A program made the translations under genes and the position numbers. A stretch of DNA of 34,810 nucleotides, from NCBI RefSeq assembly GCF_007827695.1, contig NZ_VITA01000031.1, positions 1 to 34,810 on the forward strand, read 5' to 3'. Source of the stretch: Sinorhizobium medicae (GTDB lineage Bacteria > Pseudomonadota > Alphaproteobacteria > Rhizobiales > Rhizobiaceae). Numbering within the stretch: the stretch's first letter is position 1; the number at the start of each line of letters is the position of its first letter. The notes beneath the pieces are model-generated. The model had not been told where the DNA came from. It did not search any database and worked only from the letters and a program-made list of their open reading frames with translations. Shown here piece after piece: positions 23,681 to 33,662 of the stretch.

Positions 23681-24661
23681 CTAAAGAATGTCGTCGCGCA
23701 GACAGGCCTTGAAATGGTTGGGCGCCACTTCGCGCAGCTCGGGGCGGACTGCGGCGCAGTCGGGCAGCGCGTAGCGACAGCGGGTTCTGAGCACGCATCC
23801 GGAGGGTGGATCGATAGGGCTCGGGATATCGCCTTCGAGAACGATGCGGTCGCCCTTCCGATCCGGATCGGGGACGGGAGCCGCGGATAGAAGGGCCTCG
23901 GTATAGGGGTGCGCCGGCTTGGAATAGAGCCGGTGGCACGGGGCGATTTCCATGATACGGCCGAGATACAGCACGATCACCCGGTCGCAGAAATGCTCCA
24001 CCACGGCCAGATCGTGAGAGATGAACAGGATGGTCAGGCCAAGCTGTTCCTTGAGGTCCTGCAAAAGGTTGAGAACCTGCGCCTGCACCGACACGTCAAG
24101 CGCCGACACCGGCTCGTCTGCGACGATGAAGCCCGGTGCTACGGCGAGCGCGCGTGCAATGCCGATGCGCTGGCGCTGGCCGCCGGAAAACTCGTGCGGG
24201 AAGCGCTGGCCGGCATCGGCCGGCAGTCCGACCAGCGTCAGCAGCCGCTTGACCTCCGCATCCTGCTTCTGGCGGGTGCCGAGTTTGTGGATTTCCATGC
24301 CCTCCGCAATCAACTGCCCGACCTTGCGTCGCGGGTTGAGGCTGGCGAACGGATCCTGGAACACCATCTGGATCTTGCGCCGGAACGCCATCATCTCGCG
24401 GGCGGGGAGATGGGCGATATCCGTGCCTTCATAGGCGATCACGCCTGCTGTCGGATCGGTCAGCCGCATCAGCGTGCGGCCGATCGTGGTTTTGCCGGAG
24501 CCCGATTCCCCCACAAGACCGACGACTTCGCCGCGGGCAATGGTAAAGCTGACATTATCGACGGCATGCACGAAGCGTCTTTCACCCTTGGGGCCGCGGC
24601 CCTTGACCGAAAAGCGCTTGATGAGCCCGCTGACGTCGAGAAGCGGCGCCGTATTGTTCAT
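23681..24661 (-). CDS. Dpp/Opp-type ABC ATPase (second subunit, DppF-like)
   Basis: This cytoplasmic ATPase of 326 residues has Walker A GESGSGKT (51-58), signature FSGGQRQR (158-165), Walker B FIVADEP and switch histidine in FISHDLAV. The C-terminal oligopeptide-transporter extension contains Cys residues ([15 protein letters not shown]) that bind an iron-sulfur cluster in DppD/DppF-type proteins. Its ATG overlaps the stop of the upstream ATPase gene. It is last in a seven-gene minus-strand operon that also encodes HyuA and HyuB, so the importer probably brings in a HyuAB substrate. Confidence 0.9.
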   Translation of the reverse strand: MNNTAPLLDVSGLIKRFSVKGRGPKGERRFVHAVDNVSFTIARGEVVGLVGESGSGKTTIGRTLMRLTDPTAGVIAYEGTDIAHLPAREMMAFRRKIQMVFQDPFASLNPRRKVGQLIAEGMEIHKLGTRQKQDAEVKRLLTLVGLPADAGQRFPHEFSGGQRQRIGIARALAVAPGFIVADEPVSALDVSVQAQVLNLLQDLKEQLGLTILFISHDLAVVEHFCDRVIVLYLGRIMEIAPCHRLYSKPAHPYTEALLSAAPVPDPDRKGDRIVLEGDIPSPIDPPSGCVLRTRCRYALPDCAAVRPELREVAPNHFKACLRDDIL

Positions 24662-25686
24662 TTACTTACCTCCTGCCAGCGAATGCAGCGGACACCATGC
24701 TCGTCGCCGGCCTGCACCAGAGGCGGCGGTGCCTTATGACAGTCCTCGATTGCCAGCGAGCAGCGCGGCGCGAACCGGCATCCGGCCGGCAAAGCCAGCG
24801 GATTGGGAGGCATGCCGCCGATCGTGTCGAGCCGGCGCGAGCCGGCGTCGTCCACGCGCATTCCGCCCGGCATCGGGATCGATTTGAGCAGGCCGACCGT
24901 ATAAGGGTGGCGGGGTGCGGAAAAAATCGTCCGGACGGGGCCTTCCTCAACCACCTGGCCGGCATACATCACCGCCACCTTGTCGGCGATCTCGGCGACG
25001 ACACCGAGATTATGAGTGATGAACAGCACAGACATGCCGATTTCCTTTTGCAGCCGGCGAATAAGGTCGAGGATCTGGGCCTGAATGGTGACGTCGAGCG
25101 CGGTGGTCGGCTCGTCGGCGATCAGCAATGCCGGGCGGCAGGACAGTGCGATGGCGATCATCACCCGCTGGCGCATGCCGCCTGAGAGCTGGTGGGGAAA
25201 ATCATCGACGCGCGATTCCGGGGCCGAAATTCCGACGAGCCTGAGCATTTCGATCGCTTTTTCGCGAGCTTCATTTTTGCTGACATCCTGATGCAGGCGG
25301 ATGGCCTCTATGGTCTGGTCGCCGATCGACCAGACCGGATCGAGGCTGGTCATCGGTTCTTGGAAGATCATGGCGATATCGTTGCCGCGCACCTTGCGCA
25401 TCGCCTTTTCGTCCAGCGCGCGGATATCCAGACCGGGCTGTCCCGGCAGGTTAAGGCGGATCGCACCATCATCGATCACCCCGCCACCACGGCCGACCAG
25501 CCGCATGATGGAGAGCGATGTGACGCTTTTGCCCGAGCCGGATTCCCCGACCACGCCGAGCGTTTTGCCGGCGGCAATCGAAAAGGAAACGTCATCGACG
25601 CTTTTTACTGTTCCGCGCGGGGTCGTGAATGAGGTTTTGAGACCGGTCACTTCCAAAAGCGGGATGGACATAGGAGGTTCCGTCAT
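24658..25686 (-). CDS. Dpp/Opp-type ABC ATPase (first subunit, DppD-like)
   Basis: This ATPase of 342 residues has Walker A GESGSGKS (47-54), signature LSGGMRQR (167-174), Walker B ALLIADEP (186-193) and switch motif FITHNLGV. The C-terminal extension contains [14 protein letters not shown]. The ATG at 25686 (protein [13 protein letters not shown]) is preferred because GGAGG lies upstream at normal spacing; the next ATG five codons on lacks a site. It pairs with the DppF-like subunit to energise the two permeases. It starts 4 bases after the DppB-like permease stop. Confidence 0.9.
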   Translation of the reverse strand: MTEPPMSIPLLEVTGLKTSFTTPRGTVKSVDDVSFSIAAGKTLGVVGESGSGKSVTSLSIMRLVGRGGGVIDDGAIRLNLPGQPGLDIRALDEKAMRKVRGNDIAMIFQEPMTSLDPVWSIGDQTIEAIRLHQDVSKNEAREKAIEMLRLVGISAPESRVDDFPHQLSGGMRQRVMIAIALSCRPALLIADEPTTALDVTIQAQILDLIRRLQKEIGMSVLFITHNLGVVAEIADKVAVMYAGQVVEEGPVRTIFSAPRHPYTVGLLKSIPMPGGMRVDDAGSRRLDTIGGMPPNPLALPAGCRFAPRCSLAIEDCHKAPPPLVQAGDEHGVRCIRWQEVSK

Positions 25687-25690
25687 GGCC

Positions 25691-26692
25691 TCAACTCCTC
25701 CGGACACGCGGATCGACATAGCCGTAGAGAATGTCGACCAGCAGATTGACGCCGATATAGATGATGGCGCTGAGCATGATGAAGGCCTGGACCACGGCAT
25801 AATCCTGCCGGAGAATGCCGTCGATCACCAGCGTGCCGATGCCCGGCCAGACGAAGATGCGCTCCACCAGCACGCTGCCGCCCAATAATTGCGCCAGGAT
25901 CAAGCCGCCGGCGGTCAATGTCGGCAGGAAGGCATTGGGCAGGATGTGCCGGAAATGCGTCGAGATCGGCGCCACGCCCTTGGCATGCAGAACCGTCACG
26001 AAGGGCTCGTTGATGATGTCGAGCAGATTGGCACGCAACAGCCGCACGAGATAGCCGAACGGCCCAAGCGCCAGTGCGATCGACGGCAGCGCCAGATGAT
26101 GCAGCGCCGTACCGAAGCCCGCGAAATCACCCGCCAGCAGATAGTCGATGGTGAACAGGCCGGTATAGAGTCCGGTGGGTGCCGGGCCGCGGCCGACAGG
26201 ACCGGGAAACCAGCCAAGCCGTTCGAAAAACACCATCAGGAACAATAGCGCCAGCCAGAAAGGCGGCACGCCGACGCTGATGAAGGACAATAGCCGCAGG
26301 AAGCGGTCGAGCCAGCGCGAATTGAGAAAACTGACCAGCACCGTCACCAGCACAGCACCGAAAAAGGCAAACAGGAACGCGTAAAGCGCAAGTTCGGCGC
26401 TCGCCGGCAGCCGTTCGGTGATCTGCGACAGAACCGGCTGCCCGGCACTATAGGAAAAGCCCCAGTCGCCGATAAAGAAGGAGGTGACATAGTCCAGATA
26501 TTGCACGGGCAGCGATTTATCCAGCCCGAGATTGGCGGTCACCTGCGCGATCACTTCGTCATTGGCGAAGGGGCCGGCGATGAGGCGGGCGGGATTGGTG
26601 GGCACGGCGCGCAGCACGGCAAAGGCCAGAACCGAGGCGCCGAAAATGGTGACGATGGCCGATCCGATACGTGCAAGCAGAAAGTCGATCAT
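25691..26692 (-). CDS. Dpp/Opp-type ABC permease (DppB-like)
   Basis: This 333-residue inner-membrane permease starts with the typical amphipathic lead and first helix ([29 protein letters not shown]). The transport domain covers about 95-330, including the coupling loop region [22 protein letters not shown] and [18 protein letters not shown] lies just before the ATG at 26692. It lies between the DppC-like permease (9 bases upstream) and the ATPases. It forms the heterodimeric channel with the DppC-like protein. Confidence 0.9.
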   Translation of the reverse strand: MIDFLLARIGSAIVTIFGASVLAFAVLRAVPTNPARLIAGPFANDEVIAQVTANLGLDKSLPVQYLDYVTSFFIGDWGFSYSAGQPVLSQITERLPASAELALYAFLFAFFGAVLVTVLVSFLNSRWLDRFLRLLSFISVGVPPFWLALLFLMVFFERLGWFPGPVGRGPAPTGLYTGLFTIDYLLAGDFAGFGTALHHLALPSIALALGPFGYLVRLLRANLLDIINEPFVTVLHAKGVAPISTHFRHILPNAFLPTLTAGGLILAQLLGGSVLVERIFVWPGIGTLVIDGILRQDYAVVQAFIMLSAIIYIGVNLLVDILYGYVDPRVRRS

Positions 26693-26701
26693 CTCTTGCT
26701 C

Positions 26702-27547
26702 CTAGATTGACAGCCGTGCGCCGGATTTCGGGTCATAGATATCGCGCAGCCGGTCGGCGATCAGATTGGCCGAGACGGCGAGGATGAAGATGCCGAGACC
26801 GGGAAAGAAGCCCAGCCACCATTGACCCGTGAGCGCGTAGGCGAGCCCCTCGGTGATCATCGTGCCCCATTCGGGCGTCGGCGGCTGGATGCCGAGCCCG
26901 ACAAAACCCAGGGCGGCAAGGGTGAGGATTGAGAAACCGAAGACCGAAGAGGCCTGAATGAAGATGGTCGACGTGGTCTGAGGCAGAATATGCAGGCGGA
27001 TCAGCCGAAAACTCGAGGCGCCGAGCGCCTGTGCGGATTCCACATACATCAGCGTCCTGAGGCGCAGGACCTCGCTGCGCAGCAGGCGGAAGTACCAGGG
27101 AATGGCGGCCAGAATCACGCCGATGCCGGCCGAGACGATGCCCTGTCCGAGACCAATAGCCACCGCCATGGCCAGAATGAGCGGCGGAAAGGCGAGGATC
27201 GCATCCATGATCCGCGAGACCACGACATCGAACCAGCCGCCGATGAGACCCGCCAGCAGGCCCAATGTGCCGCCGATCAGGGTGCCGGCAATGGTGACGC
27301 TGATCGCCACGCCCATCGACACCTGCGCGCCGCGAATGAAGCGGGCCAGCACATCGCGGCCGACATCGTCGGTTCCCATGGGATGTGCGAGATCGGGCGG
27401 CAGCAGCGAGTTGAGGATATCGACGCGCAGCGGATCTTCCCGCCAGAGCCAACCCCCGAACACTGCCAGAAGGACGATCAGGCCGAAAAGCACCACGCCG
27501 AGCAGCAATTCCCAATCATGCGCCAATTGAGCAATAAGACGTCTCAC
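26702..27547 (-). CDS. Dpp/Opp-type ABC permease (DppC-like), GTG start
   Basis: This 281-residue inner-membrane permease partners the DppB-like protein. It has a short N-terminal lead, a first helix (about 14-33), the conserved periplasmic start DILNSLLPPDLAHPMGTDDVGRD typical of DppC/OppC, and the coupling loop ESAQALGASSFRLIRLHILP. The start codon is GTG at 27547 with AGAGG about 8 bases upstream. It is separated from hyuB by 149 bases that hold a strong GC hairpin, so expression of the transport part may differ from that of hyuAB. Confidence 0.88.
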   Translation of the reverse strand: MRRLIAQLAHDWELLLGVVLFGLIVLLAVFGGWLWREDPLRVDILNSLLPPDLAHPMGTDDVGRDVLARFIRGAQVSMGVAISVTIAGTLIGGTLGLLAGLIGGWFDVVVSRIMDAILAFPPLILAMAVAIGLGQGIVSAGIGVILAAIPWYFRLLRSEVLRLRTLMYVESAQALGASSFRLIRLHILPQTTSTIFIQASSVFGFSILTLAALGFVGLGIQPPTPEWGTMITEGLAYALTGQWWLGFFPGLGIFILAVSANLIADRLRDIYDPKSGARLSI

Positions 27548-27630
27548 CAGCCTGGCCTCTTATCTTGGTGGAAAAGGGTTGGAGCGCACGGTCGGGCCGC
27601 GCGTTCCCATGATGGCGGTCTCTCAGATCC

Positions 27631-27655
27631 GGGGCGGGGGTCGGGTCCCCGCCCC
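27631..27655 (-). other. GC-rich intercistronic hairpin between hyuB and permease
   Basis: GGGGCGGGG (27631-27639) pairs perfectly with CCCCGCCCC (27647-27655) around a 7-base loop. There is no T-tract on the minus strand, so it is more likely an mRNA processing or 3'-end-protecting structure inside the operon than a full terminator. Confidence 0.5.
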
Positions 27656-27696
27656 CGTTTCGCCGGCCTCCGACCGACAGCCCTGCCTGGATCACG

Positions 27697-29421
27697 TCAC
27701 GAAAACGCGTGCGGATAGTGCTTTCGCGCATAATCCTCGGTGATGTAGCCATCGGCCAGGTCGCGCTTGACCATCTCGACCGGCCGCTCGGCGGGGTCGC
27801 CATAGCCGCCGCCGCCGCCGGTGCGGGTTTGCAGCACCGAATCCTTGGGCATGTGGAAATGCGTCGATTTGGCGATGGAATGAACTTCGCCATCCGGCAT
27901 TTTGGCGAAACAATTGTTCGGCCGTGCCTCCTTGCCGCCCAACAGGCCCCAGGGGGCATTGAGCGTGCGGTCGAAGACGGTGGTGATCAGCGTGTCCTCT
28001 GTCATGCGGATATCGAGATTGAGGCCAGGTCCGCCGCGCCACTTGCCCGGTCCGACGGAATCCTCGGCCAGCGCCAGCTGCTCGATGATCCAGGGATTGC
28101 GGTGCTCCCAGACTTCGGCCGGGGTGAAGCGGGTGGCGGATTCGGCGATATGCAGCATGATGCCTCCATCACCGCCGTCCCAGGCCCCCTGTCCCGTCGG
28201 CAGCGGCGTGCCGTCCGCCCAGGGCTCGCCGCTTTCCTCCCGGCTTCCCCAGGCCACGACAGAGCAGATGCAACCGCCGGATTGGGCGGGCACGGCCTTG
28301 GGCATGGCGTGCGCGACGGCGTTATAGATGACTTCGATCGCCTGCAGGCCCGGCCATCCATAGATGAAGGACGGTGCCGGCGGCAGCGGGTCGAACATCG
28401 AGCCGGGGCGGGTGATGACCTTGAGCGGCCGAAAGTGACCCTCATGCGGCGCTTCGCCATAGCCGGCCAGCATGGTGATCGCCACCCGGCTGGCCGAAAT
28501 GGTGGTGGGCAGCGGCGAGTTTGTCGGCCCGGCCTGCTCGTCGGGCACGCCGGAAAAGTCGAGGATGACGTCCGAACCCCTGACTTCAAGCACGACCTCG
28601 AAGGGAATACGGTCCGTGGTGACGCCGTTATTGTCCATTTCGCCCTTGCCGACATAGCGGCCGTCGGGGATCTTCTCGAAATAAGAGCGGACGATACGTT
28701 CGCCATGGTCGAACATGTCGTCGACCGCGGCCCGGTAGGTTTCGAGCCCAAACCGCTCGATCACCTCGATCAGCGATTTGACGCCCACCCGGCAGCCCGT
28801 GACCTGCGCGTCGAGGTCTCCGCGCACCATTTGGGGAACCCGCGTATTGGCCATGATCATCCGGAAAATGTCGTCGTTGAGAACATTTTCCTTGTAGATC
28901 TTGACGCCCGGGAAGATCACGCCCTCCTGGAAAACATCCGTCGTGTCGGTGCAATAGGGATCCTTGGCGCCGATATCCAGCCAATGTCCCTTGATCGCTG
29001 TATAGCCGATCAGCTCCTCATCCCGAAAGAAGACCGGCATGATGATGACCACGTCCTGCGGATGTGAGCCGGTTCCGAATGGCCAGTTATAGATCAGAGC
29101 ATCGCCGGGCTTGAGGGTTTCCGGCCCGCCATTGGCCTTGACGGCCTCGATGATGCAGAAGGACAGGGTCCCCATGAACATCGGCAGCGACGGCGCCTGC
29201 GACAGAAGCCGGACTTCCTTGTCATAGATGGCCGCGGCGAAATCGAGCACTTCGTAGATGATCGGCGAAAATGAGGTGCGGATCAAAGCGCGCTTCATCT
29301 GGTTGGCGGCCGAATTCAGCGCGTGGCGAATGACCTCGGTGGTGATCGGGTCGGCCTTGGCATCGGTGATGCGGCCGAACATGCCGGCATTATGGGTGAC
29401 GGATTCATGTTTTCTAGCCAT
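27697..29421 (-). CDS. hyuB: Hydantoinase B / oxoprolinase family protein
   Basis: This 574-residue protein spans the full Hydantoinase_B domain. Features include DPITTEVIRHALNSAANQMKRAL near the N-terminus, GTGSHPQDVVIIMPVFF, GHWLDIGAKDP with likely metal-binding His and Asp, and a glycine-rich end (GGGGYGDPAERP). The ATG at 29421 lies 1 base after the hyuA stop, so translation is coupled. With HyuA it forms the ATP-dependent ring-opening hydrolases: N-methylhydantoinase, 5-oxoprolinase, or caprolactamase-type enzymes. The exact lactam or hydantoin cannot be read from sequence. Nearby sarcosine and C1 genes favour N-methylhydantoin, which yields N-carbamoylsarcosine. Confidence 0.9.
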   Translation of the reverse strand: MARKHESVTHNAGMFGRITDAKADPITTEVIRHALNSAANQMKRALIRTSFSPIIYEVLDFAAAIYDKEVRLLSQAPSLPMFMGTLSFCIIEAVKANGGPETLKPGDALIYNWPFGTGSHPQDVVIIMPVFFRDEELIGYTAIKGHWLDIGAKDPYCTDTTDVFQEGVIFPGVKIYKENVLNDDIFRMIMANTRVPQMVRGDLDAQVTGCRVGVKSLIEVIERFGLETYRAAVDDMFDHGERIVRSYFEKIPDGRYVGKGEMDNNGVTTDRIPFEVVLEVRGSDVILDFSGVPDEQAGPTNSPLPTTISASRVAITMLAGYGEAPHEGHFRPLKVITRPGSMFDPLPPAPSFIYGWPGLQAIEVIYNAVAHAMPKAVPAQSGGCICSVVAWGSREESGEPWADGTPLPTGQGAWDGGDGGIMLHIAESATRFTPAEVWEHRNPWIIEQLALAEDSVGPGKWRGGPGLNLDIRMTEDTLITTVFDRTLNAPWGLLGGKEARPNNCFAKMPDGEVHSIAKSTHFHMPKDSVLQTRTGGGGGYGDPAERPVEMVKRDLADGYITEDYARKHYPHAFS

Positions 29422-29422
29422 T

Positions 29423-31444
29423 TCAGTGCGTCCGTTCCAAAATGATTTCGCCGGCTTTGCCGCTCGAGATGGTCCACTGGACATCGACATAGGTGGTCGT
29501 CGTGTCTTCGGTGATGATGGCGGGGCCGCGGATCTCGCCGGAAATCCGGCCACGGGGGATGATCCGGAAGGGCAGTCGCGCCCTGGATTCGAAGGAATAG
29601 ACCTCCATAACCCTATCATCTTCGCCATCCGAGCGCTTGGACGTGTAGCTCAGCTCCCGGCGCGGCAAGAGCACCGTGGTGCTGGCACGGACCGAGACCA
29701 GTTCGACATCCTCGTTCATCGTCGAGCCGAACGTGCGGGCATACTCGGCCACGAAACGCTCGAGGATAGCCTCCTCGGTTTCGGCAATACGTCCTTCGGC
29801 CAGTTCGACTTCGATGGACAGAGTATGCTCCTGACCCTTGTAGCGCAGGTCGAGACGTACGGAGCGCACGCCGTCGCCGGCATGCGCCGTGCTGCGTTCC
29901 GTCAATGTTGCGAACAGCTCTTCCAGAATTCGGGCGACCTCGGTCAGGGCGCCGGGAGCAAAGCCGATAACCCGCGTGCGCGCCGTCGATTGCACCATGT
30001 CGGCGCCCAACAGGCCCCATGCGGAGAAATTGCCCGCCAGCGGCGGGATGATGACATGGTTCATTTCAAGCTCGTCGGCCAGCAACGTCCCCATCAACGG
30101 GCCGGCGCCGCCGAAGGGAAGAAGCGTGATCGTGCGTGGATCGAGGCCCTGATCGAGCGAGATTTCGCGCATGGCATTGGCCATTGCCGCCGATGAGATT
30201 CGCATGACGCCCGCTGCCGTCGCCTCGACGTCCTGACCGATATGGGTGCCGACCGACTCAAGCGCTGCACGCGCTTTTTCAATATTGAGGTGAATGCCGG
30301 AGGCGAGATCGCCTGGCCCGAGCATACCGAGCCATGCGGCCGCATCGGTCATGGCGGGTTCGGTGCCGCCCTTGCCGTAACAGGCCGGCCCCGGGACGGC
30401 CTGCGCAGAACGCGGTCCGACCCGCATCAGACCACCGGGATCGATATGGGCGATCGAGCCGCCTCCCGAACCGATGGAGCGCACATCGACCCAGGGACTC
30501 TGGATCGGCATATTGTCGATCATGCCCTCGAACAGGATCTGCGGCTTGCCGTCGATCACCAGAGCGGTGTCGAAGCTGGTGCCGCCGACATCGGCGGTGA
30601 CCAGGGCCTTGATGCCGAGCATCTTGGCGAGTTCGCTCGCCCCTTGCGCGCCGCCGACCGGTCCCGACATGATGGTTTCGAACGGGCGGTCCTCGGCCTC
30701 GGCGAAGGTCATCGAACCCGAACCGGAGCGGGTGATCAGCGATGTGCCCTTAAAGCCCATCTCGCGCAGGCGGCCGTCGAGACGGCGCAAGTAGTTCGAC
30801 ATCCGGCCACGCACGAAAGCATCGATGCAGGTGGTCGAAGTGCGCTCATACTCGCGATACTCGCCCGAGATCCTGTGGGACAGCGAGATACCGCCTTCAA
30901 AGCCTTCCTCACGCAACAGCCGCTCGACTTCGAGCTCGTGGGCGGGATTGGCGTAGGCGTTGATCAGGCTGACCGCGATGGCATCGACGCTTTCCGCAAT
31001 CATCTTTTGCGCCGCCGCTTTCACGGTGTCGGCGTCGAGCGGGCGATACTCGCGGCCATTGCCCAGCATGCGGCCATCGACTTCGAGGCGCAGGCGACGT
31101 GGCACCAGCGGCTCCGTCTGCTTCCAGAACAGATTATACATTTCCACCCGGTCGCCTCGGCGGATTTCCAGCACGTCGCGGAAACCCGTCGTGGTGATCA
31201 GGCCGATCCTGGAGCCGCGCCGCTCGAGAAGAGCGTTGAGGCCTACGGTCGTCCCGTGCAGAAAGAACAGCGCTTCCTCGATAATCTCCTGCGGGACGTG
31301 CTGGGTGATCGCATTGACCACCCCCTCCTCCGGCGCCGAAGGCACGGTCGGAACCTTTCCTTCAACCGTTTTGCCGGTCCGCTCGTCGAAATAGACGAGA
31401 TCGGTGAACGTGCCGCCAATGTCGACACCAATACGCGTTGCCAT
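29423..31444 (-). CDS. hyuA: Hydantoinase A / oxoprolinase family protein
   Basis: This 673-residue ATP-binding subunit has an ASKHA-type fold. The N-terminal phosphate loop is GVDIGGTFTD (6-15), the second loop TADVGGTSFDTAL lies near 281-293, and FGGAGPLMG lies near 441. A substrate-like carboxyl or lactam group is activated by phosphorylation, and HyuB then completes ring opening (family knowledge). A strong GGAGGAAAG site precedes the ATG at 31444. It is the second gene of the operon, 21 bases after the binding-protein gene. It could also be annotated as N-methylhydantoinase A or acetone carboxylase beta-like, but the paired HyuB excludes the latter. Confidence 0.9.
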   Translation of the reverse strand: MATRIGVDIGGTFTDLVYFDERTGKTVEGKVPTVPSAPEEGVVNAITQHVPQEIIEEALFFLHGTTVGLNALLERRGSRIGLITTTGFRDVLEIRRGDRVEMYNLFWKQTEPLVPRRLRLEVDGRMLGNGREYRPLDADTVKAAAQKMIAESVDAIAVSLINAYANPAHELEVERLLREEGFEGGISLSHRISGEYREYERTSTTCIDAFVRGRMSNYLRRLDGRLREMGFKGTSLITRSGSGSMTFAEAEDRPFETIMSGPVGGAQGASELAKMLGIKALVTADVGGTSFDTALVIDGKPQILFEGMIDNMPIQSPWVDVRSIGSGGGSIAHIDPGGLMRVGPRSAQAVPGPACYGKGGTEPAMTDAAAWLGMLGPGDLASGIHLNIEKARAALESVGTHIGQDVEATAAGVMRISSAAMANAMREISLDQGLDPRTITLLPFGGAGPLMGTLLADELEMNHVIIPPLAGNFSAWGLLGADMVQSTARTRVIGFAPGALTEVARILEELFATLTERSTAHAGDGVRSVRLDLRYKGQEHTLSIEVELAEGRIAETEEAILERFVAEYARTFGSTMNEDVELVSVRASTTVLLPRRELSYTSKRSDGEDDRVMEVYSFESRARLPFRIIPRGRISGEIRGPAIITEDTTTTYVDVQWTISSGKAGEIILERTH

Positions 31445-31465
31445 TCTTTCTTTCCTCCGGAGAGT

Positions 31466-33052
31466 TTATTTCGCCCAGTAGCGATAGTCGGGGAGCGGCG
31501 AGAAGGTGAACTTGGTCACGGCATCGGAGAGAACGACGACCGGCTGATCCTCGAAGAACAGGATCTTCGGATAATCCGCACGCCAGATTTCCGTGGCCTG
31601 GTCCATGATCGTCTGTCGCTCGGCCGGGTCGGAAGAGGCGCGCAGTCTCTCGATCAGCGCATCCATGTCTTTGTTGCAATATTCGGTGAGATTGTTGGGA
31701 TTGCCGCAAACCGCGTCATAGCCCCAGTAATAGCCGACCTCGAACACGCCGGGACCGTCGAGACGCATCAGCGACTGAACCCGATGACCCTGTGACAGGT
31801 CCTGGAATTCGGCAGCCGGCGCCACGCGGATCTTGAGGGTGATGCCGAGATCTTTCCAAGTGCTTTGCAGAATGGTGGCCAGTTGCTGCTGGGTGGCGTC
31901 GCCTTCCTGGATCATCACCTCGACATCGACGGGTGTTGCCACGCCGCTTTCGGCGATCAGATCTTTTGCCCGATCGAGATCGAAGGGGACCGGCTTGCTG
32001 AGCTCGGCGTTGAAGCCGGGCAGGCTGGGCGGAATCGGTCCGTAATATTGCGTGCCGTAACCATAGGCGACGCGCGAAACGATGCTTTCATAGGGCACGG
32101 CATGGGCGACGGCTTGTCGGAAAAGCTTGTTGTTCCAGGGTGCCTTGGTATTGGGCAGAATCATCTGCTGGGCAAATGGACTGGAATAGGCGATCACCCG
32201 CGTGCCGGCATTGCTGACCATGGTTTTGACGGCCTGCTTGGCAAGGCCGAAGGTGATATCGGCCTGCCCGGTACGTGCCTGCAGCAAAAGCGTCGGCAAG
32301 GCGGTGATCCAGTTGACGTTGATGGCCTTCGATGCCGGCGCTTCGCCTGCGAAAGCCGGATTGGCCACTAGGCGAGCATTCTGGTTGGCCGTATAGGAAT
32401 CCAAAAGGAACGGTCCGGATTCGGTTACATTTGCCGCCATGTACTCATTCGGCTGACCGGGCGTGACGCCGCCATTGGCTTCGACGATGGAGGGATCGAC
32501 GATCGATGCCGCATGGGTGGCCAGATCGCCCAGCATGTTGCCGTTTGGCTTGTTGAGCGTGATCTCGACCGTCAGCGGATCGACCGCTTCGATGGACTTG
32601 AAAATGACAGGATCGATATGACCGTCTGTCAGGAAGAACCGGCCGCAGCCGGCCATGTCAAGCACGCGCTGTAGGGAATAGCGAACAGCATCCGCATCGA
32701 CCGGCTTGCCGCTTTCGAACGTGTAGCCTTCCTTGAGGTGGAACGTGTAGACCAACCCATCCTCACTGACCTCCCAGGACTTGGCGAGATAGGGCTCGAT
32801 CTTGGAATAATCGACGACCCCTGTGCCCTCGGGCCCTTCCGCGGTGCCGTTCTGAACCAGACGCACATAGAAATTCTGCAGAAAACTGATTTCCTGCAAC
32901 CCGCAGGCCCAGGCCGGATCCAGCGTGCTGGGCGCCACCGCGCTGTTGACGACGAGATCAGAGCTTTGAGCCGAAGCCGGGCCCGCAAAACCTGCCATGC
33001 AAGACAGCAATGCCGTGGCAAACTGCAATCCGCGTTTGTTTCCGATGCGCAT
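31466..33052 (-). CDS. Family-5 ABC substrate-binding protein (Dpp-like)
   Basis: This 528-residue periplasmic binding protein has a signal peptide (1 to about 28, ending ASA, then QSSDL). The SBP_bac_5 fold follows, with typical pieces such as DPAWACGLQEISFLQNFYVRL, YTFHLKEGYTFESGKPVDADAVRYSLQR and a C-terminal domain including YWGYDAVCGNPNNL. The ATG at 33052 has AAGGA about 9 bases upstream. It is the first gene of the importer/HyuAB operon. A consensus-like promoter and the palindrome GGAAAATATTTTCC lie about 95-140 bases upstream. The ligand is unknown. The co-encoded hydantoinase suggests a cyclic amide or hydantoin rather than a peptide. Confidence 0.9.
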   Translation of the reverse strand: MRIGNKRGLQFATALLSCMAGFAGPASAQSSDLVVNSAVAPSTLDPAWACGLQEISFLQNFYVRLVQNGTAEGPEGTGVVDYSKIEPYLAKSWEVSEDGLVYTFHLKEGYTFESGKPVDADAVRYSLQRVLDMAGCGRFFLTDGHIDPVIFKSIEAVDPLTVEITLNKPNGNMLGDLATHAASIVDPSIVEANGGVTPGQPNEYMAANVTESGPFLLDSYTANQNARLVANPAFAGEAPASKAINVNWITALPTLLLQARTGQADITFGLAKQAVKTMVSNAGTRVIAYSSPFAQQMILPNTKAPWNNKLFRQAVAHAVPYESIVSRVAYGYGTQYYGPIPPSLPGFNAELSKPVPFDLDRAKDLIAESGVATPVDVEVMIQEGDATQQQLATILQSTWKDLGITLKIRVAPAAEFQDLSQGHRVQSLMRLDGPGVFEVGYYWGYDAVCGNPNNLTEYCNKDMDALIERLRASSDPAERQTIMDQATEIWRADYPKILFFEDQPVVVLSDAVTKFTFSPLPDYRYWAK

Positions 33053-33146
33053 CCAAACATCCTTTCGACGGCGGGCGTCGAAAAATGACCTGCACGTATT
33101 GCTACGTGGCGCGCGCTCTCAACGCCCCTCCAAGAGCGCGCCTATA

Positions 33147-33160
33147 GGAAAATATTTTCC
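33147..33160. promoter_or_regulatory. Operator palindrome GGAAAATATTTTCC
   Basis: This perfect 14-bp palindrome directly abuts the -10 hexamer of the importer/HyuAB operon. Its flanks extend the symmetry: CCTATA on the left and TTATAGG on the right, with one extra base. The position fits repression, most simply by the XRE-cupin protein encoded across the gap. Related boxes occur near 14485, 22670 and 34334. Confidence 0.65.
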
Positions 33161-33190
33161 TTATAGGACACGAGTCGAACAGGATGTCAA
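33161..33190 (-). promoter_or_regulatory. Promoter of the importer/HyuAB operon
   Basis: On the minus strand a perfect -35 TTGACA (33185-33190) is followed after 18 bases by CTATAA (33161-33166). The start codon lies about 110 bases further on at 33052. The adjacent palindrome would cover the transcription start. Confidence 0.6.
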
Positions 33191-33616
33191 TCGAGTAGGT
33201 TTTAAACAAAGCCGAGATTTCATGCTAAAAGTCGGTCATGATTGAGCGTTGTAAAGCTGGACTAGGTGTTAAATGAACTTATAAATCCGATCTACACTCT
33301 TGCGTATCATAACGGAGTTGCATAACGATATTTCGTATCGGAAAAAATCGCATCCTCGATAGGATAATCAGTGGAACTGACCATATCTGTAACCCTCTCA
33401 GATGTATATAAATTGAGATTGTTCGAAGCTATTGTAGAGAACAATGGAGATCATGAAGAAATAGAATTGTTCCGCAACAGAAATTGTCGGAAACGCGATC
33501 ATGATAGTTCAGTTGGTCACGGTGTTTTTACCACGCAGGCCAGTGCCGCACTCCGGCGATCTCAGGCGGAACATGGCATCGCAATCGCTTCCCAGGGCCT
33601 TCCCGCTCTGAACGCA

Positions 33617-33630
33617 TTGGCTATAGCCAA
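33617..33630. promoter_or_regulatory. Palindrome TTGGCTATAGCCAA before XRE-cupin gene
   Basis: This perfect 14-bp palindrome ends 32 bases before the regulator ATG at 33663. It is a candidate autoregulatory operator or a short leader hairpin. Its CTATAG centre also occurs in the flank of the operator at 33147. Confidence 0.4.
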
Positions 33631-33662
33631 AAGAAATAGACACCGCAGAGGACGCGGACCCG

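Larger units (their letters stand above)
33053..33662. other. 610-base AT-rich regulatory region
   Basis: This divergent gap between the importer/HyuAB operon and the second XRE-cupin gene is markedly richer in A/T than the flanking genes. It holds the operon promoter and operator (33147-33190), an inverted repeat CGATA-TTTCG-TATCG (33326-33340) and a 14-base palindrome (33617-33630). A GTG-initiated frame at 33371-33673 is not convincing as a gene. Confidence 0.55.

Noticed and set aside
27709..29067. 452-codon frame antisense to hyuB
   Set aside because: Shadow of a well-supported gene; its composition is typical of reversed GC-rich coding sequence.
30242..31795. 517-codon frame antisense to hyuA
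   Set aside because: hyuA has full ATP-binding motifs and coupled neighbours. The opposite frame shows no recognisable domain.
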